A stretch of 64,000 nt of DNA, taken from NCBI RefSeq assembly GCF_031846645.1, contig NZ_JAVRHN010000006.1, positions 124,001 to 188,000 of the forward strand, read 5' to 3'. The notes beneath the pieces were generated by a model. That model was not told the origin of the DNA and did no database searches. It worked only from the letters and a program-made list of their open reading frames with translations. Shown here piece after piece: positions 34,425 through 43,624 of this stretch (the stretch's first letter is position 1; each line of letters starts with the position of its first letter). This DNA comes from Autumnicola psychrophila. GTDB lineage: Bacteria; Bacteroidota; Bacteroidia; Flavobacteriales; Flavobacteriaceae. Made by a program: the position numbers and the translations under genes.

Positions 34425-36911
34425 CTAAAATTTATAGGTAAAGCTGGCTGCAAAATTTCTTGGCGTCTGCGGGTTTATTGTAGACCACCCGTTGTAATAT
34501 TCTTCATCTGTAAGGTTATTAAGCTTCAGATTAATTGCAAATTTCTCTACACTGTAGAATAAAGAAGCATTAAAAACGGTGTAGGAAGGAAGAGTAAACA
34601 CTCCTCCCAGCTGCCGGTTAAAAATCATATTTTCGCTGGCATAGTTTCCACCAAAACCAATTCCGAAACCATCAAGATTCCCATACTGAAACCTGTAACT
34701 TGCCCAAAAATTCGCCTGATTTTCTGGACCTGCAGATTCCGGCCTTCTTCCGAGGAAATCGTCACTTGCAGTAGACTCTGTCACTTCGCTGTCGTTATAG
34801 CTGTAACCGGCAATAAGATTTAGACCATCAAAAGGTGCAGCAGTTACACTGGCTTCAAATCCGCGGCTGTATTGCTGCCCACCCTGCAAATCTGTCGAGA
34901 AAGGATTTTCAGCAGAAATGGCAACGATATTACCAACCTCTATGTCGTAGTAACTAAAAGTTGCTGCCACCCTGTTATTTAGTAAGTTTAATTTGGTACC
35001 AACTTCAAATTGCCTGGCTGTTTCAGGATCGAAAATGATCGTTCTGCTCTCTCCACTTGCCCTGTCCACTACTTCTTGTGGCGCCACATTACTAAATCCA
35101 TCCATATAATTGGCAAATATCGACACCTTGTCCAACACCGGCTGATAGACTACTCCAAATTTTGGCGAAAGTGCCGTCTGGCTGTTGCTTTCATTCTCAA
35201 ACTGATCAATTCTTAAACTGGCCATGGCAGAAAGTTGCGGGGTGAAGTTAAAAACATCAGAAATATAAGCGCTGTAAACATCTTCTTTGGTGATCGTGCT
35301 GTTCCTGTTTACACCTGCCAAAAGATCGTTTGTCGCCGCTGCAGAAAGAATTCCGCTGTCGTTATCTGTAATGTAAGCTTCAGGATCATAAATTCCGAAG
35401 ACGCTTTCATTAACATTCTGAAGGCTGGCGTCACCTATATATACTTTCCCGTTGGCAACGTAACCAGAGCCGTTGTCAATCACTTTTCTATTAAAATAAT
35501 CCAGTCCCACCACCATACGATTCCTAAAATCGCCAATTTTGAAATCGCCAATAAAATTTTGCTGAAGATCTGTAGTTAATGTAGTAGAATTCTGGTCGTT
35601 AAGATAACGTGTAAAGACTACTCCTTCATCGAGATTTGTCACTTCGCCGGGAACTTCCTCCAGTCCCTGCTCATACTGTGTGGTTTCATATAAATAGGAA
35701 TAATGCCCCATTGCTTTCGCTGAACCTCTGGAAACAGCTGTTTGAGAAGTCCAGGAATCGGAAAGTTTATAATTCATCTGCCCCTGCAGGCTGAAATTTG
35801 GATTTTTAAGGGTAAGGTCGTTACTGGTGTAAGAACGTTCAGGATCATATCCCAGTTCTTCAATATTTGTCACTCTTAGCGGCGCACCACGATCTACAAA
35901 TAACATCGTTGGATTGGTGCTTTCACCTTGATAAAATTCCGTATTAATTAGAAAAGAAAGCCTGTCGTTTACTTTATAGCTAAGGGACGGTGCCACAAAA
36001 AGCGATTTCTGAAAACCGGCATCCTGAAAACTGTTCTGAGTATGATATGCTGTATTTACACGTAAAGCGACATCGCCCGTTTCATCAAGCGGAGTATTAA
36101 CATCTGCAGTGATTCGGTTCAGACCGAAGCTGCCCATTGTGTAGGAAATATTTCCGCCAAAGTAATTGTATGGCCTTTTTGTGACGATATTAATAAGTCC
36201 GCCATAAGAAATAAGGCTGCTGCCATAGAGTGTTCCTGAAGGTCCCTTGGCAATTTCTATTCTCTCAATATTTGCAGGATCTGGACTGCCATTGGTAATA
36301 CCGGGAAGTCCGTTTGTAAGTGTTGGCTGCACCGCAAAACCTCTTATGGCAAAGTAACCTGCACCGTCATTTCCCCTTCCGGTAGATTCCCAAAGTTTTG
36401 AAATTCCGGGAGCATTTTTAATTGCATCGTCAAAGCTGGTAACTACTTGTTCCTGCATTAATTCGGCAGTAATGGTATTATAGACCTGCGGATTCTCAAT
36501 ATCTCTTAGCGGAAGTTTAGCGACATAGTCGCTTTTTGTGCGTGTAAATTCATTTACATTTCCATTTGCTCTTAACACAACTTCCCCAAGTTGCTCTTCT
36601 TTACTTCTAAAAATAATACTTGACACGGTAGTAGTTTGGTTTGCCTGAACAGAAACCGCTAATTCTTTGGTTTGATAACCAACATAAGAAATTCTAAGTG
36701 TAAAATTTCCTGAAGGAACTCCTCTAAGCTCAAAGTTTCCGTTGCGGTTGGATTGTGTCCCAATGCTGGTTCCTTTTATATCTATATTGGCATCTGAAAC
36801 AGGATTGCCGCTGTTATTGATAATATTTCCCTGTATGCTTCCCGTAGATTGTGCAAAACTAAACTGGAATATCACCAGGAAAATGCTCAACAGAATGATT
36901 TTTTGATTCAT
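34425..36911 (-). CDS. TonB-dependent siderophore receptor
   Basis: This is an 828-aa outer-membrane receptor importing a ferric siderophore. It has a signal peptide (residues 1-20, cut after FSFAQ), then a carboxypeptidase-regulatory-like domain (about 23-105, with GTSIGTQSNRNGNFEL). The plug follows at about 130-250 with IRGFAVQPTLTNGLPG, IERIEIAKGPSGTLYG and GGLINIVTKRP. The long beta-barrel ends in a terminal aromatic (ASFTYKF). The plug motifs match FhuA-type siderophore receptors rather than SusC proteins. A promoter and an inverted repeat sit just upstream, suggesting iron control. Confidence 0.92.
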   Translation of the reverse strand: MNQKIILLSIFLVIFQFSFAQSTGSIQGNIINNSGNPVSDANIDIKGTSIGTQSNRNGNFELRGVPSGNFTLRISYVGYQTKELAVSVQANQTTTVSSIIFRSKEEQLGEVVLRANGNVNEFTRTKSDYVAKLPLRDIENPQVYNTITAELMQEQVVTSFDDAIKNAPGISKLWESTGRGNDGAGYFAIRGFAVQPTLTNGLPGITNGSPDPANIERIEIAKGPSGTLYGSSLISYGGLINIVTKRPYNYFGGNISYTMGSFGLNRITADVNTPLDETGDVALRVNTAYHTQNSFQDAGFQKSLFVAPSLSYKVNDRLSFLINTEFYQGESTNPTMLFVDRGAPLRVTNIEELGYDPERSYTSNDLTLKNPNFSLQGQMNYKLSDSWTSQTAVSRGSAKAMGHYSYLYETTQYEQGLEEVPGEVTNLDEGVVFTRYLNDQNSTTLTTDLQQNFIGDFKIGDFRNRMVVGLDYFNRKVIDNGSGYVANGKVYIGDASLQNVNESVFGIYDPEAYITDNDSGILSAAATNDLLAGVNRNSTITKEDVYSAYISDVFNFTPQLSAMASLRIDQFENESNSQTALSPKFGVVYQPVLDKVSIFANYMDGFSNVAPQEVVDRASGESRTIIFDPETARQFEVGTKLNLLNNRVAATFSYYDIEVGNIVAISAENPFSTDLQGGQQYSRGFEASVTAAPFDGLNLIAGYSYNDSEVTESTASDDFLGRRPESAGPENQANFWASYRFQYGNLDGFGIGFGGNYASENMIFNRQLGGVFTLPSYTVFNASLFYSVEKFAINLKLNNLTDEEYYNGWSTINPQTPRNFAASFTYKF

Positions 36912-36927
36912 GATTGTAGTAGTGTTT

Positions 36928-36950
36928 TTATTTAGACTTGTTTTAAATAA
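36928..36950 (-). promoter_or_regulatory. inverted repeat, candidate operator of the siderophore receptor
   Basis: TTATTTA (36928-36934) and TAAATAA (36944-36950) form a perfect inverted repeat with a 9-nt spacer, 17-39 nt upstream of the receptor ATG. The expected transcription start from the adjacent -7 element falls at its upstream edge, a position suited to repression. A Fur-type regulator is a reasonable guess; the spacing is not that of the E. coli Fur box. Confidence 0.45.
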
Positions 36951-36955
36951 TGAAG

Positions 36956-36963
36956 CAAATGTA
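36956..36963 (-). promoter_or_regulatory. -7-type promoter element of the siderophore receptor
   Basis: The minus strand reads TACATTTG, a full match to TAnnTTTG, 45-52 nt upstream of the receptor start and directly next to the inverted repeat. Confidence 0.5.
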
Positions 36964-37144
36964 GAATGAAGAAGCGAGAAATAAAAGCTTAATTAGACTT
37001 AATACAAATAAAAATTTTAGGCTTTTGTAAAAGCTTCAGGAAATCAGCATGTTCCGGGATGGTCCTTAATTCTATCTATTGTAAATAATTATAATACTAC
37101 ATATAAATTTGATCCAGAATTAACACCAGTGGACTTCCATTAGT

Positions 37145-37152
37145 TATCTTTG
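37145..37152 (+). promoter_or_regulatory. -7-type promoter element of the HAD phosphatase gene
   Basis: TATCTTTG matches TAnnTTTG and ends 17 nt before the ATG at 37170, implying a very short leader of about 10 nt. No -33 TTG was seen at the right distance. Confidence 0.5.
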
Positions 37153-37169
37153 CGTCTTTAATTTTTGAT

Positions 37170-37985
37170 ATGATAAAACTGATTGTGACAGACATGGATG
37201 GGACTTTGCTTAACGACCAGCATGAGCTGCATCCCGATTTTTGGAAAATGGAACAAGCTCTTACAGAAAAAGGGATCATCTTTTCTGTGGCAAGTGGCCG
37301 GCAATTCTATAATCTTGAATCAAAATTTGAAAGAATTAAAGACAGGATGTTGTTCTTTGCTGAAAACGGAACCCATGTAGTGCGTAATGGTGAAGAAATC
37401 TACGTCAATCAGTTAAATCGCGAAGCTGCTAAAAATTTTATTGAAATTGGGCGTAAAATTGAAGGTGCACAGCTTGTTCTCTGCGGAAAAACTTCAGCCT
37501 ATGTGGAATGTGATGATGAAGAATTTATAAATGAAATTCAGCAATATTATAAGCGTTTAAAACTTGTAGAAAACCTGGATGACGTTGAAGATACGATTTT
37601 GAAGGTTACCATTTGCGACTTCAAAGGAGTTGAAGAGCATACTTTCCCGCATTTTAAAAAGTTTCAGGGAGATTATAAAGTTGCAGTTGCCGCAAGGATA
37701 TTTCTGGACATCACCTCGGCGACGGCCAATAAAGGAAATGCCATAAAAAGAGTGCAAAAAGAGCTAAATATTTCTCCTGAAGAAACACTCGTGTTTGGAG
37801 ATTACCTCAACGACCTGGAAATGATGGAAAACGCGAAATACAGCTATGCAATGAAAAATGCACATTCTGATATAATTAGCGCCAGCAAATTTATCACCAG
37901 CTTCGATAATAACGACAACGGAGTACTAAAAACTATTGAAGAACTGGGGCTGCTTAGTGAAGAAGAAGTAAAGACAGGTTCTTAA
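37170..37985 (+). CDS. Cof-type HAD-IIB family phosphatase
   Basis: This 271-aa hydrolase belongs to the haloacid dehalogenase superfamily with a type IIB cap, like YidA and SupH, which dephosphorylate small phosphosugars. Motif I is VTDMDGTLL with nucleophile Asp8 and acid Asp10. Motif II is FSVASGRQ, motif III includes the Lys in ATANKGNAI, and motif IV is VFGDYLNDLEMM. The cap lies between residues about 85 and 190. The last codons and the stop overlap the 5' part of a dispersed repeat copy (37971-38003). Confidence 0.9.
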   Translation: MIKLIVTDMDGTLLNDQHELHPDFWKMEQALTEKGIIFSVASGRQFYNLESKFERIKDRMLFFAENGTHVVRNGEEIYVNQLNREAAKNFIEIGRKIEGAQLVLCGKTSAYVECDDEEFINEIQQYYKRLKLVENLDDVEDTILKVTICDFKGVEEHTFPHFKKFQGDYKVAVAARIFLDITSATANKGNAIKRVQKELNISPEETLVFGDYLNDLEMMENAKYSYAMKNAHSDIISASKFITSFDNNDNGVLKTIEELGLLSEEEVKTGS

Positions 37986-38003
37986 AATGACAATTATTGA
38001 CCT
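37986..38003 (+). repeat. dispersed intergenic repeat, copy 3
   Basis: AATGACAATTATTGACCT is the core. Upstream, AAGACAGGTTC (37971-37981), which is inside the end of the HAD gene, is identical in sequence and spacing (4 nt) to the copy at 47446-47456/47461. The extended repeat therefore includes the gene's last codons. Confidence 0.65.
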
Positions 38004-38072
38004 GCAGTAAGTAAACTTACCACTTTGGGCAGCGTGATTGTTTTTCTTGAAAACCGAGAATAACTTCTGGGC

Positions 38073-38831
38073 TTAATTTATGATTATATTGGTTTTATCC
38101 ACGCCTGTATTTCCGGTTGCAGGATCAAATGCATAAACCGTAATGCCATAAAGCCCGGCTTCCAGATTGGTGTTAACAGAAAAGGTACTTGGCTTCTCCC
38201 CTACCTTCATATCAAGCTCTTTCACCTGCTCACCATCGCTACTTATTAATGCTTTTACTTCGTATTGACTTGCATCCCAAATACCACCTTCGGTAACAGG
38301 GCATCCACACATCAGGACGATATTTGCCATTATTTGTACCTCATTAGTTTCGGGAATTCTTTCGTGCGTTTGGGGAGACAGAATATCAACCACAAAGCCG
38401 GGAACCTCCAGAACAATCCCGTCACCGCTTATGTCCTTACCGGGAATTAACCAAAGCTGCGTACTGGAAACAACCGTTGCCTGTTTTTTGTTGATGGGTG
38501 CATGTGCTTCTACTGTTACAAAAACCGGCTCTTCCAGGTCGATATTTGCCAAAAAACCAGCTGTACCTTCTTCAGATAAATCCTGATTACGTTTCCAGGG
38601 ATTATTCATTATTTTTTCGGTATTTCCTGTACTGCCTGTCGTAAGACCTTCAACAAGAATTTCTCCGGTTTCAGCATTTTTAATGTAGATTTTAGCTCCC
38701 CCAATAGAGCTGCCAATAAATTTGGCGTCTTTTGCTTTAGCTCTTACCATCACCGAGGTTTGCTGTGCATTTAAGCCGGTATAAACAAAAATAAATAGGA
38801 GAAAAAAGAATCTTACTGAAGTAATTTTCAT
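38073..38831 (-). CDS. secreted hypothetical protein
   Basis: This 252-aa protein has a signal peptide (FFFLLFIFVYTGLNAQ, cut near residue 22). Mostly beta-type sequence follows, rich in Val, Thr and Gly, suggesting immunoglobulin-like folds. A central MCGCPVTEGGIWD segment near residue 180 has two close cysteines. I recognise the style as a conserved Bacteroidota secreted family but know no function. It follows the L,D-transpeptidase by 38 nt on the same strand, so both may act at the cell envelope. Confidence 0.7.
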   Translation of the reverse strand: MKITSVRFFFLLFIFVYTGLNAQQTSVMVRAKAKDAKFIGSSIGGAKIYIKNAETGEILVEGLTTGSTGNTEKIMNNPWKRNQDLSEEGTAGFLANIDLEEPVFVTVEAHAPINKKQATVVSSTQLWLIPGKDISGDGIVLEVPGFVVDILSPQTHERIPETNEVQIMANIVLMCGCPVTEGGIWDASQYEVKALISSDGEQVKELDMKVGEKPSTFSVNTNLEAGLYGITVYAFDPATGNTGVDKTNIIIN

Positions 38832-38869
38832 GACATTTTAAATTTGGTAATTTCTCTAATATAAGAATT

Positions 38870-39865
38870 TCATATTGAAGAATTTTCAGCTAGTATATTC
38901 TCCTCCTCTCCGGCTTCTTCCTCTCGGAAATTACGCGGATCTTTTTTATATTCGGAAACATAGCTTTTAAGCGTCTGCAACTCCTCTTCATTGAGATCGT
39001 TTGTTCCCATATCACGGGACAAAGCCAGCCACGGCACAGGACCATCATAATTATATTCTCCAAAAACCATAAATGGTGTCCCGTTCTGTACGATAACGTC
39101 GTCTTCTAACTCCCACATGCTCGCCCAATCATAAATAAATTTGGAATCTTCCATATAAAGCCTCACACAGGCGTGGCTGGCGGGGAAGCCAGGCAAATTA
39201 TATTGATGGACACCAACACCTTCAAAATTCATGAAATTGAAATAATACGGCAGGATCCAGTCACTGTTCACAGTACTCACTTTTCGTTTTGCCTTGTAAT
39301 TTCCATAGTGCAGACCATTAGGAGTGGGCGTGGTTTGCTTACCGGAACTTACCGGCCCCCATTTCAAGAGCCTACCGTTTTCATAAAGTGCAAAACCCTG
39401 AATCCTTTGAGCGATAAGCACCGCTTTTGGAATAGAATCTAAAATCTGCAATTCCTTCGGAAATGGACTATAAAGATTAATATCTTCAGAAATAGTATCT
39501 GGAATAATTATCGGAATATTAGGTTGTACCCGATATTCTTCGATCCTGTTTAGGGCATAAATTGTCTTTCTCTGACTTTCACTATACCTTGAAGACAAAC
39601 TGTCAACATCTGCCTTAGTTGTTAAAGAATCAATACTGTATTTTACCTGCAAACGTTTAACCTCCGGCTCTTCCTCTTTTGTTTGCTTATTCTCCGGAAG
39701 CGTATCTAAGGAAGATTCTAAAGACTCCGGCGGATTCGAAAATTCTTTTTCTGAAGTATCTTCAGTACAGGATATTAGCAGCAGGCCAAAACCCAGGGCT
39801 AAGAAAAACAGCATATTAATTTTTATAGATGTAGCTTTTTTCAAAATTGATGTAGTTTTTTTCAA
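38870..39865 (-). CDS. L,D-transpeptidase (YkuD) lipoprotein
   Basis: This is a 331-aa probable lipoprotein with lipobox LLIS-Cys33. A low-complexity acidic linker follows (about 34-75). The YkuD domain comes after, from VLIAQRIQGFALYENGRL onward. The catalytic region is GVGVHQYNLPGFPASHACVRLY: His, then SHxC with the nucleophilic Cys and Arg. The usual SHGC glycine is Ala here, a mild variation. YkuD enzymes cross-link peptidoglycan or attach proteins to it in the periplasm. The substrate here is not clear. Confidence 0.85.
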   Translation of the reverse strand: MKKTTSILKKATSIKINMLFFLALGFGLLLISCTEDTSEKEFSNPPESLESSLDTLPENKQTKEEEPEVKRLQVKYSIDSLTTKADVDSLSSRYSESQRKTIYALNRIEEYRVQPNIPIIIPDTISEDINLYSPFPKELQILDSIPKAVLIAQRIQGFALYENGRLLKWGPVSSGKQTTPTPNGLHYGNYKAKRKVSTVNSDWILPYYFNFMNFEGVGVHQYNLPGFPASHACVRLYMEDSKFIYDWASMWELEDDVIVQNGTPFMVFGEYNYDGPVPWLALSRDMGTNDLNEEELQTLKSYVSEYKKDPRNFREEEAGEEENILAENSSI

Positions 39866-40004
39866 ATTTTTCTAGGTTTGAGCTATTGATATTCAATAAC
39901 TGTGCTAAATTACTTTCAGAGCTCTTTATGAACTGCCAAGAATTAGTTAAATCGCCCGGGTTTCCTGAAAATTTTTTAACTTACTGGAATAAAATCAGAA
40001 GCTC

Positions 40005-41090
40005 ATGAATAATCGTCGCGACTTTATCAAAAAATCAGGACTTTTCCTGGCTGCCTCTACCTTGCCTTTCCCGTATCTTTTTTCAGCTAAACCTGCCAGG
40101 AAACTGGGTGTTGCTCTAGTAGGATTGGGATATTACAGCACAGATTTATTAGCACCTGCACTCCAGTTGACAGATCATTGTGAATTACGGGGAATCGTAA
40201 CCGGCAGCCCTGAAAAAATTCCGCAGTGGCAAAGTAAATATGGAATTAAAGATGCCAATGTCTACAATTACGAAAACATGGAGAGCATCGCCAATAATGA
40301 TGATATTGATGTTATCTACATTGTTTTACCGAATTCCATGCACGCAGAATATGTAGTAAAAGCGGCTAATGCAGGAAAACATGTATGGTGTGAAAAGCCA
40401 ATGGCGACAACTGCAAAAGAATGCCGGCAGATGATTGAGGCTTGCAATAAAAATAATGTAAAGCTCTCTATTGGATACCGTATGCAGCACGAGGCAAACA
40501 CCCAAACGATTATGAAATGGGCAAAAACCAAACCTTTTGGTGAAATTGAGAATCTAAAGGCCGAAGCAGGTTTTTACAGTGATAATATAACTCCCTGGAA
40601 ACTGGATAAAGAATTGGGCGGCGGTGCAATGTATGATATGGGCGTGTATTCTTTAAACGGTGCAAGATATGCTTCAGGAATGGAGCCCATTGCTGTTAGT
40701 GCCACACATACTACCAACCGGCCACAGATGTTTAATGAAGTAGACGAAACGACAATTTTCGACCTTGAATTTCCGAATGGAGCTACGGCTGCATGCCGTA
40801 CAAGTTTTGGAGAAAGCATGAATATTCTGGACATAGATTGTAGTAAAGGAGGTTATTATCTTAAGCCCTTCCAATCTTACTCCGGCGTAAAAGGAAAAGC
40901 TAGTGATGGAACCGTTTTAGAACCTTTTGGTAAAAACCAACAGGCGGTTCAAATGGATGATGACGCATTGGCTATTATAAATAATAAACCGGTAATGGTT
41001 CCCGGGGAAGAAGGCTTAAAAGATATTATAATCGTAGAGAAAATATTTGAATCTGCCGCTAACGGCGGAAAAAGGTTAAGCTTACAATAA
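40005..41090 (+). CDS. Tat-exported Gfo/Idh/MocA oxidoreductase
   Basis: This 361-aa oxidoreductase begins with a twin-arginine signal, NNRRDFIKKSGLFLAASTLP, as in periplasmic glucose-fructose oxidoreductases that carry a bound NADP. The Rossmann motif GVALVGLGYYSTDLLAPAL follows near residue 33, and the EKP motif is in HVWCEKPMAT (about 127-136). The active-site KPFGEIENLKAE and GGGAMYDMGVYSLNGARY segments are intact. It is divergent from the L,D-transpeptidase and is followed 17 nt later by the dipeptidase gene, perhaps in one transcript. Confidence 0.87.
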   Translation: MNNRRDFIKKSGLFLAASTLPFPYLFSAKPARKLGVALVGLGYYSTDLLAPALQLTDHCELRGIVTGSPEKIPQWQSKYGIKDANVYNYENMESIANNDDIDVIYIVLPNSMHAEYVVKAANAGKHVWCEKPMATTAKECRQMIEACNKNNVKLSIGYRMQHEANTQTIMKWAKTKPFGEIENLKAEAGFYSDNITPWKLDKELGGGAMYDMGVYSLNGARYASGMEPIAVSATHTTNRPQMFNEVDETTIFDLEFPNGATAACRTSFGESMNILDIDCSKGGYYLKPFQSYSGVKGKASDGTVLEPFGKNQQAVQMDDDALAIINNKPVMVPGEEGLKDIIIVEKIFESAANGGKRLSLQ

Positions 41091-41107
41091 GGAGTTATTG
41101 CTACCTT

Positions 41108-41815
41108 ATGAATAAGCAAATAAGTTTTTTCGAACAGTTAAATTATTTTTTCCTTGCGATAAGCCTGCTTTTAGGTGTAAATTTTACTGCCGCACAAGAG
41201 CATAAATTGCCAAAAGATTTTATTTACGTGCACAAAGTTGTTCCGGATATTGCACTCGAGATACGTTACTGTGGTGCTAACAATTTTATGGGCAAACCAG
41301 TAGATGCCTACTGGAAATCTGTTGCAATTTTGACCAAACCTGCAGCACAAGCATTAATTCAGGTTCAGCAGGAGCTGAAAAGTAAGGGTTACCGACTAAA
41401 AATCTTTGATGCTTACCGACCGCAGTCTGCAGTCAATCAATTTGTGAAATGGGCAAAAGATGAAGCGGACACCATTAACAAAAACAATTTTTATCCTGAA
41501 ATAGACAAGAAAAACCTGTTCGCTCTTGGTTATATCGCTTCCAGGTCTGGTCATTCCCGCGGAAGCACCGTAGATCTCACTATTATTGATGCCGAAACCG
41601 GGCAAGAGCTGGATATGGGTAGCCCTTATGATTTCTTCGGAAGCATATCCAGCCATAATTCAACAGAAATTTCTAAAGAGCAAAAAGAGAATCGCCTGAT
41701 GTTGAAACACCTGATGATGAAAAATGGCTTTAGACCTTATCCTGAAGAATGGTGGCATTATACTCTAAGAAATGAACCATATCCGGACACCTACTTTGAC
41801 TTTCCTGTTGAATAA
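41108..41815 (+). CDS. D-alanyl-D-alanine dipeptidase (VanX/DdpX, peptidase M15D)
   Basis: This 235-aa zinc peptidase hydrolyses D-Ala-D-Ala. The N-terminus has a signal peptide or anchor (FFLAISLLLGVNFTAAQ). IALEIRYCGANNFMGKPVDAY and the YRLKIFDAYRPQSAV segment with conserved Arg are VanX-like. The zinc ligands are in SGHSRGSTVDLT and the closing EWWHYTL. No VanA/VanH genes are near, so it more likely serves peptidoglycan recycling than vancomycin resistance. Confidence 0.88.
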   Translation: MNKQISFFEQLNYFFLAISLLLGVNFTAAQEHKLPKDFIYVHKVVPDIALEIRYCGANNFMGKPVDAYWKSVAILTKPAAQALIQVQQELKSKGYRLKIFDAYRPQSAVNQFVKWAKDEADTINKNNFYPEIDKKNLFALGYIASRSGHSRGSTVDLTIIDAETGQELDMGSPYDFFGSISSHNSTEISKEQKENRLMLKHLMMKNGFRPYPEEWWHYTLRNEPYPDTYFDFPVE

Positions 41816-41830
41816 GATTTTATAGGTTTA

Positions 41831-42295
41831 CTACTCCAGTTTTTCTGCTAACGATGCAAGATTTTGCATTTTTGCATGATTATATGCAGTTTTTCCGTGG
41901 CTGTCTTTCAAAGATTTATCTGCGCCATTTTGCAAAAGCAGCTCTGCCATTTTCTCCTGATTAAAAGTTGCCGCAAAAATAAGGGCGGTAGCTCCATTAT
42001 TATTCTGGATATTAACGTCTGCACCTTTCTGAATAAGAAGATTGGCGATTTGGATGTGACCTTTAAAGCAAACCCCCATAAGCGCAGTATTTCCGGCAGC
42101 ATCAAGTGCGTTTACATCTGCGCCCGAATCTAAAAGAAGTTCTGTGATTTCATACTGCTCGTTATAGCTGGCTAAGACAAGAGGTGAAAATCCTTTAGAG
42201 TCCTTTTCTTCCAGTAAAGCCGGATTTTCGGCAACCATGTTTTTCACTTCTTCTTTGTTTCCTGAACGGATACTGTCATAAAAATTCATATACAT
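41831..42295 (-). CDS. ankyrin repeat protein
   Basis: This 154-aa protein is made of about four ankyrin repeats. Clear units are GFSPLVLASYNEQYEITELLL, GNTALMGVCFKGHIQIANLLI, GATALIFAATFNQEKMAELLL and a degenerate last unit GKTAYNHAKMQ (descriptions shortened). Each repeat ends with the DxGADVN-type turn. No signal peptide is seen, so it is cytoplasmic. Ankyrin proteins mediate protein contacts; the partner is not identified. It is convergent with the dipeptidase gene. Confidence 0.85.
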   Translation of the reverse strand: MYMNFYDSIRSGNKEEVKNMVAENPALLEEKDSKGFSPLVLASYNEQYEITELLLDSGADVNALDAAGNTALMGVCFKGHIQIANLLIQKGADVNIQNNNGATALIFAATFNQEKMAELLLQNGADKSLKDSHGKTAYNHAKMQNLASLAEKLE

Positions 42296-42695
42296 ATAGA
42301 TTAGTTAAGAGGTTTCCATAAAATGGCAATTATCGTCTTAGCATCCATACTTCAGATATACTGAAAATGTACTTTTTGACGACCTCTCTTTATTAATAAA
42401 ATGATCTTGTTTTCCAGACCAAATTAAAAGATTGTGGAGAGAAAGCAGCTACTGCTTAATATTCTTATTTAATCTATCTATAAAACATGTTTATAACGGC
42501 AGTTTTAAACTATAGCTATTAGTTATTAATAACTGATTTCCAGTAGAATTCTTCAGCGGAGCACTTTTATATTAAACGGTCATGGAAAAATCCTGGTTTC
42601 GGGTTTACTTTTCTGAAGTAACAAATCGAATGCTAGGTGGATAAAAGACTTACCCCTTGTTTAAAATTACTTGTCTTAGATGATTTATGCTAAAT
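42296..42695. other. 400-nt gap between the ankyrin gene and moaCB
   Basis: No gene of credible length is present. It contains one diverged copy of the dispersed repeat (42322-42339). No terminator with a T-run after moaCB was found. Confidence 0.5.
42322..42339 (+). repeat. dispersed intergenic repeat, copy 4 (diverged)
   Basis: AATGGCAATTATCGTCTT matches the central GGCAATTATCG exactly but differs at both ends. It lies just upstream of the ankyrin gene start. Confidence 0.55.
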
Positions 42696-43610
42696 TTAAT
42701 CGTGTTTAAAAGCGGCAATCACCCTGAAGATATGCATAATAGCAGGAAAGACAGCGTCTATAGACTCCTCTGCTCCTTTTGTAGAACCGGGCAGCGCAAG
42801 CACCAGAGTATTTCCAATTAATCCGGATACAGAGCGGGAAAGCATCGAGTACGGCGTCCTGTCCTGACCGTAAGCTCTAATAGCCTCTTCTATTCCCGGC
42901 ACCGGCCGCTCTAATAGCGGTCTAACAGCTTCCGGCGTGACATCACGTGGAGAAAGTCCGGTGCCGCCGGTAAGGATAACCAGGCTCACTTTGTCATTAC
43001 ATTTCTGCTTTACCAGCTTCTGAATTTCGTCTGTCTCATCGGGTATGATAACATAATCTTCAATTTCTACCTGATAGGTTTTCAGTTTATCGATAATTGC
43101 CATTCCGGCACGGTCTTCTTTTTCCCCGGCAGAAATAGAATCTGAACAAACAATTATACTCGCCGAAATTTTATTTTCTTCAACAACTTTCCGATAATCT
43201 GTTTTGCCTCCCTTTTTTTCGAGAAGCTTAATATTTTCTATGCTAATTCCTTTATCTATCGGCTTAAGCATATCGTACATGGTAATTGCAACCACAGAAG
43301 CGGCGTGCATTGCCTCTACCTCTACCCCCGTTTTATAAATGGTGTGGATTTCTACTTTAATTTTAACTGTAAGCTCTTCAATTTCGTAGGTTATTCCTGT
43401 GTACTCGATAGGCAATGGATGACAATCGGGAATCATATCGCTGGTGCGCTTTGCAGCAAAGAGTCCGGCAGTTTTTGCCATTTCAAAAACATCTCCTTTA
43501 GGAACTTTTTTCTGTTCAATGGCTTCAATTGTATCGGGACTACTCACCCGAACAATCGCCTGCGCCATAGCTTTTCTAAGCGTATTTGTTTTATGCGTTA
43601 TATTAACCAT
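42696..43610 (-). CDS. moaCB: bifunctional MoaC/MoaB molybdenum cofactor protein
   Basis: This 304-aa protein fuses two cofactor enzymes. Residues 1 to about 140 are MoaC, cyclic pyranopterin monophosphate synthase, with DMIPDCHPLPIEYTG and EVEAMHAASVVAITMYDM. Residues about 150-304 are a MoaB/MogA-type adenylyltransferase with IIVCSDSISAGEKEDRAG, VILTGGTGLSPRDVTPEA and LALPGSTKGAEESI. The first half works just after MoaA and the second activates molybdopterin before metal insertion. Such fusions are common in Bacteroidota. It follows moaE by 14 nt. Confidence 0.93.
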   Translation of the reverse strand: MVNITHKTNTLRKAMAQAIVRVSSPDTIEAIEQKKVPKGDVFEMAKTAGLFAAKRTSDMIPDCHPLPIEYTGITYEIEELTVKIKVEIHTIYKTGVEVEAMHAASVVAITMYDMLKPIDKGISIENIKLLEKKGGKTDYRKVVEENKISASIIVCSDSISAGEKEDRAGMAIIDKLKTYQVEIEDYVIIPDETDEIQKLVKQKCNDKVSLVILTGGTGLSPRDVTPEAVRPLLERPVPGIEEAIRAYGQDRTPYSMLSRSVSGLIGNTLVLALPGSTKGAEESIDAVFPAIMHIFRVIAAFKHD

Positions 43611-43624
43611 TGCCTTTCTTGCTT

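Noticed and set aside
41108..41815. Vancomycin resistance cluster because of the VanX-like gene
   Set aside because: No VanA ligase, VanH dehydrogenase or VanRS regulators are nearby; neighbours are unrelated.
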